This document shows, one piece after another, positions 1 to 8,408 of a stretch of DNA of 64,000 nt (the first letter of the stretch is position 1; every line of letters starts with the position of its first letter). The DNA lies in contig DCVT01000028.1 of assembly GCA_002328075.1 (NCBI GenBank), forward strand, positions 4,615 to 68,614, written 5' to 3'. This stretch comes from Anaerolineales bacterium UBA2181 (GTDB lineage Bacteria; Chloroflexota; Anaerolineae; Promineifilales; UBA4811). The notes under the pieces were generated by a model. That model had not been told where the DNA came from. It saw only the letters and a list, made by a program, of their open reading frames with translations, and made no database searches. Made by a program: the position numbers and the translations under genes.

Positions 1-2
1 CG

Positions 3-1538
3 CCGCCGACGATGCCGCCCACGCCGACTGCGGTGCCCACAGCCACCCCAGTTCCTGCGCCGGTTGTCAAGCGCGGTGGGGTGATGCGTTTTGCCCAACG
101 GGTGCCCGGCATCGATCACCCGGCCCGCTTTTCCTGGGGCGACGAATCCGAGATCTGCCGCTTTTCGATCCAGTACCTGACTTACACCGACCGCAACAAC
201 ATTACCGTGCCCTATCTCCTGGAAAAGTGGGAGGCTTCGGAAGACCTCAAGACCTGGACGCTGTTTATGCGGCAGGGCGTGAAATGGACCACCGGCGAGA
301 CTTTTGGCGCCGATGACGTCATCTTCACCATGAACGAGTGGCTCAACCCCGACGTCGGCTCGTCCATGTTGGGGCTGTTCAGCAACCTCTCGGCCGCCAA
401 CGTAGAAAAGGTGGATGACTATACGGTCAAGCTCTACCTGGACTCCCCCACCGTGGCGGTGCCGGAGAACCTGTATCACTATCCGGGCCATGTCCTGGAC
501 CATCGCACCTTTGAGGGCAACTGGCTGGACAATCCGGTAGGCACCGGTCCCTTTATTATGAAGGAGTGGTCGGTCGGAGAGCGCGCGGTTCTGGAAGCCC
601 GCAAAGATGGGCTTTACTGGGAGAACGGCGCCGACGGCAAACCGCTGCCCTACCTGGATGGCATCACCGCCATCGACCTCGGCGGGGACGAGACCGCCCG
701 GGTCTCGGCCTTGCGGGACGGCACCATTGACATGATTGTGCTGATGGGCGTAGGGTACCAGGTGGCAAAAGAGCTGACCGGTGTCACCATCGACCCGGTG
801 ACCACTGCCATGGCGCCGGTCCTGCGGGTGCGCGTGGACGTGGAACCCTGGACCGACCCGAGGGTGCGCAAGGCGCTCAAGCTGTGCCAGCAGCGACAGA
901 AGATTCTTGACCTGGCCTACTTTGGCGAGGGCATGATCGGCGGCGATTTTCACGTGGCGCCGGTTCAGCCCGAGTACTGCCCCATGGATCCGTTCCCCTA
1001 CGATCCGGAGCAGGCCAAGGCTCTGCTGGCCGAGGCGGGCTATCCCAATGGCATAGACACCACGTTGACGGTGGGGACCGGCTGGGCGGACTATGTCTCC
1101 TTTGCCGAGATCCTCAAAGAGGGTGCTGCCCCGGCCGGCATCCGGATCAACATCAATGCCATTCCCAACGACTCGTATTGGGACGTCTGGACCACCTGCG
1201 AGATGGGCATCACCGGCTGGGGGCACCGGCCGCTGGCCATCATGACCCTCCCGCTGGCCTACGTGTGCGACGCTGAGGGTGTCCCGGTCTCCTGGAACGA
1301 ATCCGGCTGGTGTGATGAGGAGTTCAGCCAGTTGTTGGACCAGGCAGTCGGGACGCTGGACATCGAAGAGCGCCGTGACCTCATGTGCCAGATCCAGACC
1401 ATCCAGAAGGAGCGCGGTTCCGTCCTCATTCCGTTCTGGAAGAATCAGTGGTTTGTCTTCAATCCCAAGTTTAAGGGCATCCAGGCGCACCCGGCGCAAT
1501 ACATGGATGAACTTCGGTTCGTCTGGCTTGACGCCTAA
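3..1538 (+). CDS. ABC transporter substrate-binding protein, family 5 (peptide/opine type), 5' end cut off
   Basis: Extracytoplasmic solute-binding protein that would deliver peptides or similar solutes to the permeases encoded downstream. The reading frame is open to the window edge. The first visible residues are a Pro/Thr/Ala-rich low-complexity linker, typical of the stretch after the lipoprotein cysteine in Chloroflexota binding proteins, so the signal peptide and true start lie outside the window and the ATG at 12 is probably internal. Family 5 features seen are the segment around W-T-L-F-M-R-Q-G-V-K-W-T-T-G-E, the D-D-V-I-F-T motif, the G-T-G-P-F region and a DPR-V-R-K-A segment in the second lobe. 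The visible 511 codons are close to the family's usual length. It is followed by a dipeptide-type permease and ATPase set. The solute is unknown. Confidence 0.9.
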   Translation, partial: PPTMPPTPTAVPTATPVPAPVVKRGGVMRFAQRVPGIDHPARFSWGDESEICRFSIQYLTYTDRNNITVPYLLEKWEASEDLKTWTLFMRQGVKWTTGETFGADDVIFTMNEWLNPDVGSSMLGLFSNLSAANVEKVDDYTVKLYLDSPTVAVPENLYHYPGHVLDHRTFEGNWLDNPVGTGPFIMKEWSVGERAVLEARKDGLYWENGADGKPLPYLDGITAIDLGGDETARVSALRDGTIDMIVLMGVGYQVAKELTGVTIDPVTTAMAPVLRVRVDVEPWTDPRVRKALKLCQQRQKILDLAYFGEGMIGGDFHVAPVQPEYCPMDPFPYDPEQAKALLAEAGYPNGIDTTLTVGTGWADYVSFAEILKEGAAPAGIRININAIPNDSYWDVWTTCEMGITGWGHRPLAIMTLPLAYVCDAEGVPVSWNESGWCDEEFSQLLDQAVGTLDIEERRDLMCQIQTIQKERGSVLIPFWKNQWFVFNPKFKGIQAHPAQYMDELRFVWLDA

Positions 1539-1627
1539 ACTCAAGGGTGGCGGGCATTCGGCCAGAATTGGTGCATCCCATCGAGGGGCAGGGCGCCGCG
1601 CCCTGCCCCCTTGGTGGTAGAATCCTG

Positions 1628-1660
1628 TTGACACGGGATGCAGAGATATCCTGGTATGAT
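1628..1660 (+). promoter_or_regulatory. Possible promoter upstream of the MttB-family gene
   Basis: TTGACA at 1628-1633 and an extended -10, TGG-TATGAT, at 1652-1660 lie in the 183-bp gap before the methyltransferase gene. The spacer to the -10 is 21 bp, longer than the usual 17. If used, the extended -10 probably carries most of the recognition. Weak call from sequence alone. Confidence 0.35.
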
Positions 1661-1721
1661 CGCCGCTACCGGCCCGCGTCGGCCGGGGGATGGGCGTCAG
1701 TCGCCAGAAAAGGGGTAGACG

Positions 1722-3221
1722 GTGGCAACTGAAACCGCGGACGGCGGGAGAATCAAGCACACAACCGTGTTGGACCCGTTTCAAGTCGCCCAATCCGTCA
1801 TGCGAGGCCCGACCTTTCACTCGCTGAGCCAGGATCAGCTCGAACGACTGCATGCCGCCAGTCTGGAGATCCTGGAGCGGGTAGGAGCGCGCTTTTACCA
1901 TCCCGGCGCTCTGGAGCGCTTCAGGAAGGCGGGTGTGTCGGTGTCGGATGGCAACCTGGTGCGCATTCCTCACCGCCTGGTTGCGCGCGCCCTGGCTTCT
2001 GTGCCCAAGCAGGTGTTGCTGTTCGACCGCAACGGCGAACGGGCCATGCACCTTTACGGCCGCCAGGTCTACTTTGGTTTGGGCTCGGACTGCATGTACA
2101 TCTGGGACCCCCACACCAGGGAGCGACGCCTGGCGGTCTACAATGACCAGGTGAATGCCATCCGCGTGGCAGATCAGTGCCGGAATATCGACTTTACCAT
2201 GTCGGCCTACCTCCCGTCCGATCTCCCGCCGGCGGCCTACGATCGGTACCAGATGCTGACTATGTTGGCCGAATCGACCAAGCCGGTCGTCTTTATCAAC
2301 AACGGGTATACGGGCATGGTGGACTGCTGGGAGATGGCGGCGTTGGTCCGGGGCGGCATGGATGCCCTCGAGCGCCTCCCCCTGGCTGTCTGCTACACCA
2401 ATGCCACTTCGGCCACCCATCACAATGTGGAAGCGGTGGACAAGCTCATCTATTGCGCCGAACATGCGCTGCCGATCATCTACAGCCCGGGGGCTTCGGC
2501 CGGGACGACGGCTCCCATCACCACCGCCGGCGCGCTGGCGTTGGGCAACGCCGGCAACCTGGCCGGCTTGGTGCTGAGCCAATTGGTGCGGGAGGGCGCG
2601 CCCCTGATCATGAGTCCGGGCAGCGCCGGAGGACTGGACCTCAAAACCCTCATCAGCCCATACGGAGCGCCGGATGCCGGTCCATTCGGTTGGGACCTGC
2701 TACACTATTATGGGCTCCCCATATTTGGCCAGGCCGGCGCCAGTGACTCCAAGCTGTTTGACGGGCAGGCAGCGGCTGAGGCGGCGCTTTCGATCTTTGT
2801 CAATGCCCTGGTGGGTGCGAACCTGGTCCATGATTTGGGGTACATTGACTGCGGCATGAACTTTTCCCTGGAATCATTGGTTTTCTGTGACGAGATGATT
2901 GGCTGGACCAAGAGGTACCTTCGCGGGCTAGAGATCACCGAAGAGACGCTGGCGCTCGACCTGATCGAACGGGTAGGGCCGGACGGCAACTATCTGGACA
3001 CAAACCACACGCTCCGGCATTGCCGCGAGACCTGGCAGCCGGAGCTTCTGGACCGGCATGGCTATGATAGGTGGGTGGAGGCGGGTTCTGCTGCGCTGTG
3101 CGACCGCGCCAACGATAAGGTGCGGCAGATCATCACCGGTCACAGGTGTCGCCGGTTGCCGGCTGATCTGGAACAACAACTGCTGGGCATCTGTCGCCGG
3201 GCCGAGGAGACAGCGGTCTGA
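1722..3221 (+). CDS. Trimethylamine methyltransferase (MttB) superfamily protein, non-pyrrolysine type
   Basis: A 499-residue member of the MttB family, corrinoid-dependent methyltransferases that move a methyl group from a quaternary or tertiary amine to a cobalamin protein. The conserved core is visible around residues 255-300 (Ala-Pro-Ile-Thr, Gly-Ala-Leu-Ala, then Gln-Leu-Val-Arg-Glu-Gly-Ala-Pro), followed by the Ser-Pro-Gly-Ser barrel strand. There is no in-frame TAG, so this is not the pyrrolysine-containing trimethylamine enzyme; it belongs with the MtgB-like relatives, whose known substrates include glycine betaine and other N-methyl compounds. The GTG start at 1722 is preceded by AGGGG at 1711. 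No corrinoid protein gene is present in the window, so the methyl acceptor must be encoded elsewhere. Placement inside a peptide/amino-acid operon suggests a methylated amino acid or betaine, but the substrate is not determined. Confidence 0.85.
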   Translation: MATETADGGRIKHTTVLDPFQVAQSVMRGPTFHSLSQDQLERLHAASLEILERVGARFYHPGALERFRKAGVSVSDGNLVRIPHRLVARALASVPKQVLLFDRNGERAMHLYGRQVYFGLGSDCMYIWDPHTRERRLAVYNDQVNAIRVADQCRNIDFTMSAYLPSDLPPAAYDRYQMLTMLAESTKPVVFINNGYTGMVDCWEMAALVRGGMDALERLPLAVCYTNATSATHHNVEAVDKLIYCAEHALPIIYSPGASAGTTAPITTAGALALGNAGNLAGLVLSQLVREGAPLIMSPGSAGGLDLKTLISPYGAPDAGPFGWDLLHYYGLPIFGQAGASDSKLFDGQAAAEAALSIFVNALVGANLVHDLGYIDCGMNFSLESLVFCDEMIGWTKRYLRGLEITEETLALDLIERVGPDGNYLDTNHTLRHCRETWQPELLDRHGYDRWVEAGSAALCDRANDKVRQIITGHRCRRLPADLEQQLLGICRRAEETAV

Positions 3222-3262
3222 CGGCGGCCGCGGACCGCACCTGAAGGAGTGAAGGAGCGATC

Positions 3263-5380
3263 GTGGCCAAGTTTCTGGCGCAACGGCTGGTATCGCTGGT
3301 GCTGACCATGCTGCTGGTTTCGGTGGTCGTCTTCCTGGTCTCCGAGGTGGCACCGGGCAACGTTGTCCGCCGCATGTTGGGTCAATTCGTCACGCCGGAG
3401 CAGGAGCTGTCCATGCGGGAGCAGCTGGGGCTAAACCGGCCGGTCTGGCAGCGGTACGTCAGCTGGTTGGTGGGCAGCGACTGGCTGTTCGTGCGGCCCA
3501 AAGTGGGCATGCCGCTGCGGATGATAGAGACGACCGAATCGGGCCGCACCCAATGGTGGGCAGAGGAGCCAGACGGTACCCTGATTCAGTGGCGGATGGC
3601 AGGCCAGGACCTCATCGCCTTGCGGCGCCAACCCGACGGCACCAGCGTCGCTTCCCCGGACAATGGCCGCTGGTCCATTGACCGCGAGGATCAGATGGAA
3701 CGGTTGATGAACCTGCGAGCGGAGTTGGACGCCGGCCGGCAACTGGCAGCCGAGGATCAGGCGGCCATCATCCTGCAGTTGGACCGCCTGATTGAGATCC
3801 TGCAACGGGGCGACGCGCTGCCGATGGAGTCGCTGGTGGCGGCCCTGCGCGAGCCTGAGGCGGCACTGGACGCGCTGACCAGCCCGCAGGCCACCCCGCA
3901 GCAGGATGCGCTGCAGGCCGCCGCCCGATCGATCCTGAATCACAAGGCAGTGGCGGTGGTTCAGGTGGCAGAGGAACTCGCCGCCACCGGCGGCAACCTC
4001 GACGTGGAGCTGCTGCGAGGTGTCCCCGGCCGCCTGGGGCCGGCCGCCACGCTGATCCGCCCCATTCGGCCCGAATTGGCAGATCAGGTGCAGGGCGCGG
4101 CGCGGTCAGCGCTAGCCGGCGACGGGCCGGGTGCCCTGGACGCGCTGCAGCCGGCGGCTGATGCTGTCGAGCCGTTGCTGCGGCCGGTAATCGAGCTGGC
4201 GTTGGCCTTGCAGGACGACGACTACCGGCTGGCGGCCGCGCGGCTCAGCAACCTAATTGATCCCTCGCCACCGCCGGACCCACTGCGGGAAGCCCTGTTG
4301 GCCGACGTGTTCAAGGAGATGGTATCCGCGGCGCGGAGCTCGTTACCCGATTTCACCGACCGGTTGCAGGAAGCATCGGCCGGCCTGCGCGCCGAGGACG
4401 TTGCGGCTGCCCGGGCCGCGCTGCAAGCCGCCGGCGGTGTTCTGGCTGAGCGCGGGTTGGTCATCGCCAAGAATCAGGCGGCTGCCCGGGCCCACGTTGC
4501 GCGATCCTTCTGGGGGGTGGACAACGCCAATCACGGTGTCCTATTCCTGACCCACGGTGATCAGGAGATCTGGATTCGCACGGTCACGGGCGGAAGCTGG
4601 TATCGGCAGACCAGCGGCCCCGCCCAGTACATCCCGCTGCAACGAGGGTTATTGCGAGGCGACCCGGGTTTCTCCATGCGCACGCGCGAGCCGGTCAAGG
4701 TGGAACTGGTGCGCCGCGTACGGAACTCGGCCGTGTTGGCGGCCATCGCCTTTGTCGTGGTGATGCCGCTCTCGCTAGTGTTGGGACTCATCGCGGGTCT
4801 GAACGAGGGCAAACCGGCGGACCGAGTGCTCTCGCTTTTCGGTCTGGTGACCACCTCCAGTCCCAACTTTGCCAGCGCCATCGTGCTGATCCTCGTCTTT
4901 AGCGTCTGGCTGAAAATCCTGCCCGGCGCCACGGTATTCACCAGCTCCACGGCGGTTTTCGAGAACCCCAAGATGTTGGTTCTGCCCGTAGCTACGCTCA
5001 CCCTCATCGAGTTGGGCTACGTGCTGCGGATGACCCGAGCCAGCATGGTGGATGTGATGCGCACTGCCTACATCCGCACCGCCTTTCTGAAGGGTTTGCC
5101 CTATTGGCGGATCGTCATTCGCCACGCGTTGCGCAACGCGCTGATGGCGCCCATCACCGTCATCATGTTGCACGTCAACTGGCTTATGGGCGGCCTGGTC
5201 GTGGTTGAATCGATCTTTGGTTACCCGGGACTGGGCACGTTCCTGCTGGCGTCGGCGCTCTACAAGGACGTCTTTGCCATTGAGGCCGGCGCAATGGTCA
5301 TGGTCACGCTGGCGGTCGCCACCCAGTTGGTGGCGGACATCATCTACACCTTTCTCAACCCGCGCGTTCGCTATGCCTGA
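3263..5380 (+). CDS. Peptide-type ABC permease (DppB-like) with a ~395-residue extracytoplasmic insertion
   Basis: Inner-membrane permease of the importer. Residues 1-75 carry the first membrane helix and the usual DppB N-terminal signature ending in V-W-Q-R-Y-V-S-W-L. The family then normally continues directly with a G-D-x-G-x-S motif, but here that motif appears only near residue 470. The roughly 395 residues between them are mostly Ala/Leu/Asp/Glu-rich predicted helix. After the insertion the normal five remaining membrane helices follow, with the EAA loop for ATPase contact around G-L-P-Y-W-R-I-V-I-R-H-A-L-R-N-A. Normal family length is about 310-340 residues; this one is 705. The insertion falls between helix 1 and helix 2, which face the outside, so it may help hold the binding protein. 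The GTG start has GAAGGAG upstream. Confidence 0.88.
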   Translation: MAKFLAQRLVSLVLTMLLVSVVVFLVSEVAPGNVVRRMLGQFVTPEQELSMREQLGLNRPVWQRYVSWLVGSDWLFVRPKVGMPLRMIETTESGRTQWWAEEPDGTLIQWRMAGQDLIALRRQPDGTSVASPDNGRWSIDREDQMERLMNLRAELDAGRQLAAEDQAAIILQLDRLIEILQRGDALPMESLVAALREPEAALDALTSPQATPQQDALQAAARSILNHKAVAVVQVAEELAATGGNLDVELLRGVPGRLGPAATLIRPIRPELADQVQGAARSALAGDGPGALDALQPAADAVEPLLRPVIELALALQDDDYRLAAARLSNLIDPSPPPDPLREALLADVFKEMVSAARSSLPDFTDRLQEASAGLRAEDVAAARAALQAAGGVLAERGLVIAKNQAAARAHVARSFWGVDNANHGVLFLTHGDQEIWIRTVTGGSWYRQTSGPAQYIPLQRGLLRGDPGFSMRTREPVKVELVRRVRNSAVLAAIAFVVVMPLSLVLGLIAGLNEGKPADRVLSLFGLVTTSSPNFASAIVLILVFSVWLKILPGATVFTSSTAVFENPKMLVLPVATLTLIELGYVLRMTRASMVDVMRTAYIRTAFLKGLPYWRIVIRHALRNALMAPITVIMLHVNWLMGGLVVVESIFGYPGLGTFLLASALYKDVFAIEAGAMVMVTLAVATQLVADIIYTFLNPRVRYA

Positions 5381-5403
5381 GCAGGGTGCTGGGAGTCGCA
5401 AGC

Positions 5404-6285
5404 ATGGCACACCCAACTGAGACGAGTGCTGTCCGGTCAGACCCCCCAGCCGAGCGGGGCGGCCTGCGCGAGAGCCTGACGGTCCTTCGCTCATCCAAGA
5501 CGGCGATGGTCGGTCTGGCGATGGTGTCGTTTTGGGTTCTGGTGGCGCTTTTCTCGCTGGTGTCGACGGCCAACCCGTACGCGCAGGATGGGTCTGCTCC
5601 GAATGCGCCCCCATCAGCCACGCACTGGCTGGGGACCGACGACTTGGGGCGCGACCTGTTGGCCCGCGTCATCCATGGCAGCCGGACGATCCTCATCCTT
5701 TCGCCCCTTTCGGTCTTGTCGGCCGTCGTTGTCGGTTCCGCCTTGGGCTTGGTGGCTGGTTACCGGGGCGGCATAGTGGATGAGGTGGTGATGCGCCTGC
5801 TGGATGCCATCATGGCCTTTCCGACCATTCTGCTCTATCTCATCATCATCGCCGCGTTGGGCGCCTCCCCGGCCAACGTGGTGCTGGCCATCACCATAGG
5901 CGGCGTTCCCGGCATCGCCCGTCTGGTGCGCAGCCTGGCGCTGGACATTCGCACCCGTGATTACATCTACGCGGCCGAACTGGCGGGCGAGAATTCCTTT
6001 TACATCATGTTCGTGGAGATACTCATTAATGCCCGGGGCCCGGTCATTGTGGACTCGATGCTTCGCATAGGGTATGCGGTCTTTTCCATCGGCGCGTTGG
6101 GTTTCCTCGGATTGGGCCTGCCGCCGCCCTCGCCGGACTGGGGCAGCATGATTGCCCGTGGCCGGAGTTTCCTGCAGATCACGCCCTGGGCGGTACTCTG
6201 GCCGGCGCTGGCGATTGCCTCATTGGTGGTGGGCCTGAACCTTCTGGCGGACGGCCTGCACGAGGAATCGGTGCGCTACCAGTAG
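5404..6285 (+). CDS. Peptide-type ABC permease (DppC-like)
   Basis: Second membrane subunit of the importer, about 293 residues and of normal family length. It has an N-terminal cytoplasmic tail, a first helix (W-V-L-V-A-L-F), the H-W-L-G-T-D-D-L-G-R-D motif that marks DppC proteins, and four or five further helices. A GTG at 5386, six codons upstream and in frame, could also start translation. I chose ATG 5404 because GGGAG lies at 5391-5395 at good spacing. It begins 23 bp after the end of the DppB-like gene, so the two are co-translated parts of one complex. The EAA loop is degenerate: the usual Gly residue region reads A-E-L-A-G-E-N-S-F-Y. Confidence 0.9.
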   Translation: MAHPTETSAVRSDPPAERGGLRESLTVLRSSKTAMVGLAMVSFWVLVALFSLVSTANPYAQDGSAPNAPPSATHWLGTDDLGRDLLARVIHGSRTILILSPLSVLSAVVVGSALGLVAGYRGGIVDEVVMRLLDAIMAFPTILLYLIIIAALGASPANVVLAITIGGVPGIARLVRSLALDIRTRDYIYAAELAGENSFYIMFVEILINARGPVIVDSMLRIGYAVFSIGALGFLGLGLPPPSPDWGSMIARGRSFLQITPWAVLWPALAIASLVVGLNLLADGLHEESVRYQ

Positions 6286-6302
6286 CATGGAGGAACCGGG
6301 CG

Positions 6303-8393
6303 ATGACATCCGGCTCAAGAATCCCAATCGACGTTCCCGTGGTTCAAGCACACCGACTGGCCATCGCGTACGAGACGCGTCGGGGTGACGTCCTGGCGGT
6401 GCGCGACATGTCGTTTGAGATTCGTCGTGGCGAGACTCTCGGCATTGTGGGAGAGTCGGGTTGCGGCAAGAGCACAGTGGCGTTCGCCATCGTCAGCTTT
6501 CTGGGCAACGGCCGCATAGTGGGTGGGGATCTGCTTTTCCAGGGGCGCGACCTGCGCGGGCGTTCGGAGCAGGAATTACGCCGTCTGCGCGGTTGCCAGG
6601 TCGGTATGGTCTACCAGGATCCCATGCAAGCGCTCAATCCCTCGCTACGCATAGGCGAGCAGTTGAGCGAGGTGCTGGTGGTCCACCAGCGGATGGATGC
6701 CCCCAAGGCGCGGGTTCGCTGCATCGACATGCTTCAGCGGGTGTACATGCCCGACCCGGAAGCAGTGATGCAGCGCTATCCGCACCAGATCTCCGGCGGG
6801 CAGCAGCAGCGAGTCGTGATTGCCATGGCGCTGCTCAACAACCCGGCGCTGCTGATCATGGATGAGCCGACGACTGCATTGGACGTGACGGTGGAGGCGG
6901 CGGTGTTGGATCTGATTGCGGACCTGCGGCGCCAATTCGACACGGCCATCATGTACATCAGCCATAACCTGGGGGTTATCGCCCGGGTGTCAGATCGGGT
7001 GGCGGTGATGTACGCCGGAGAGTTGGTGGAAAGCGGCTCGGTGGCGGACGTTTTTCTCCGGCCGCTTCATCCGTATACGGAGGGCCTGCTGCGCTGTGTG
7101 CCCAAACTGGGTACCAGCAAGGAGTCCAGTTACCTGAGCGCCATTCCAGGGCGGGTCCCGTCTCCGGACCGCCTGCCGCCGGGCTGTATTTTCGAACCAC
7201 GCTGCCCTATGGCGCGAGGGACGTGCCGCCAATCCCGACCGGAACTGCGCCACTCGGCGGGTCGCGGCGCGCGGCACCTCTCGCGTTGCCTCTTTGCCGA
7301 GGAATTGGCGGAGGAGGGTAGGGAGCAGGCGCCGGTCCCGGCGGGTGCCGTGTGCCCGGAACTGGGCAGCCCCGAAGCCATACTGAATGCCCGGTCCGTC
7401 AAGACCTATTACCGGCAGGAGTCGTCCTCCGTTCTCAGCCTGGTCGGTCTGGGTCCCAAACCGTACGTGAAGGCGCTGGACGACGTGACCCTGCACGTGC
7501 CCCAGGGGTGCACCTTTGGCATTGTCGGCGAATCCGGTTGTGGCAAGAGCACGCTGGCCAAGACCATCGTCGGTTTGCAGCCGCTCACCGATGGCAAGAT
7601 CGATTTTCTCGGGTTCGATATCTCGGTACCGGTCGGTAAGCGCGATCTCATGCTGATCAAAGAGATGCAGATGGTCTTTCAGAACCCAGACTCGACGCTC
7701 AACCCCTCCTTCTCGGTGGGATATCAGATCGGCCGACGGCTTCGGCGCTTTGGCACGCTGCGGCGGGACCAGGTCCGCGAGGGGGTCCTTCGATTGCTGG
7801 ACGAAGTCAAGTTGGACGAACGCTATTTCAGCCGTCTTCCGCGCCAACTGAGTGGCGGCGAGAAACAGAGGGTGGGGATTGCCCGCGCGTTTGCCACCCG
7901 GCCCAAGTTGGTGCTGTGCGACGAGCCGGTCTCTTCGCTGGACGTGTCCGTCCAGGCGGCGGTGCTGAACCTCCTCATGGAGATCCAGCGTGAAAACGGG
8001 ACCACCTTGCTGTTCATAGCCCATGACCTGAGCGTGGTGCGCTACTTCTCGGATCGCGTGGCGGTCATGTACCTGGGTAAGATCTGTGAGATCGGTCCGG
8101 CTGAGGCGATCTATGCACCCCCTTATCATCCGTACACCGAGGCCCTGCTTTCGGCCGTTCCCATTCCGGATCCGAGCGTGGAACAGAAGCACATTCGGCT
8201 CAGCGGCGCCGTGCCCAGCGCGCTCAACCCACCCAGCGGCTGCCGGTTTCACACCCGTTGCCCGCGCAGGGTGGGCGCCATATGTGAACAGGAGGAGCCG
8301 CCGCCCATAGATTGCGGTGACGGCCATACCATCTATTGTCATATTGCGGTGGAGGAACTCCGTCTCGTCGAGGCGGTGATCACTGCGCGTTAA
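6303..8393 (+). CDS. Fused double ABC ATPase (DppD-DppF) of the peptide-type importer
   Basis: A 696-residue protein with two complete ABC ATPase domains in one chain, replacing the usual separate DppD and DppF. The first half has Walker A G-E-S-G-C-G-K-S-T at about residues 50-58, signature I-S-G-G-Q-Q-Q-R and Walker B L-L-I-M-D-E-P. The second has another G-E-S-G-C-G-K-S-T, signature L-S-G-G-E-K-Q-R and L-V-L-C-D-E-P. Each half ends with the oligopeptide-type C-terminal cysteine cluster (C-I-F-E-P-R-C-P-M and C-R-F-H-T-R-C-P), characteristic of this ATPase subfamily. ATG 6303 is preceded by GGAGG at 6289. It powers uptake through the two permeases encoded just upstream. Confidence 0.93.
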   Translation: MTSGSRIPIDVPVVQAHRLAIAYETRRGDVLAVRDMSFEIRRGETLGIVGESGCGKSTVAFAIVSFLGNGRIVGGDLLFQGRDLRGRSEQELRRLRGCQVGMVYQDPMQALNPSLRIGEQLSEVLVVHQRMDAPKARVRCIDMLQRVYMPDPEAVMQRYPHQISGGQQQRVVIAMALLNNPALLIMDEPTTALDVTVEAAVLDLIADLRRQFDTAIMYISHNLGVIARVSDRVAVMYAGELVESGSVADVFLRPLHPYTEGLLRCVPKLGTSKESSYLSAIPGRVPSPDRLPPGCIFEPRCPMARGTCRQSRPELRHSAGRGARHLSRCLFAEELAEEGREQAPVPAGAVCPELGSPEAILNARSVKTYYRQESSSVLSLVGLGPKPYVKALDDVTLHVPQGCTFGIVGESGCGKSTLAKTIVGLQPLTDGKIDFLGFDISVPVGKRDLMLIKEMQMVFQNPDSTLNPSFSVGYQIGRRLRRFGTLRRDQVREGVLRLLDEVKLDERYFSRLPRQLSGGEKQRVGIARAFATRPKLVLCDEPVSSLDVSVQAAVLNLLMEIQRENGTTLLFIAHDLSVVRYFSDRVAVMYLGKICEIGPAEAIYAPPYHPYTEALLSAVPIPDPSVEQKHIRLSGAVPSALNPPSGCRFHTRCPRRVGAICEQEEPPPIDCGDGHTIYCHIAVEELRLVEAVITAR

Positions 8394-8408
8394 CTCGAAA
8401 GGAAACCT

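Noticed and set aside
1722..3221. Pyrrolysine-containing trimethylamine methyltransferase
   Set aside because: No in-frame TAG in the gene and no pyl genes in the window. It is a non-pyrrolysine relative.
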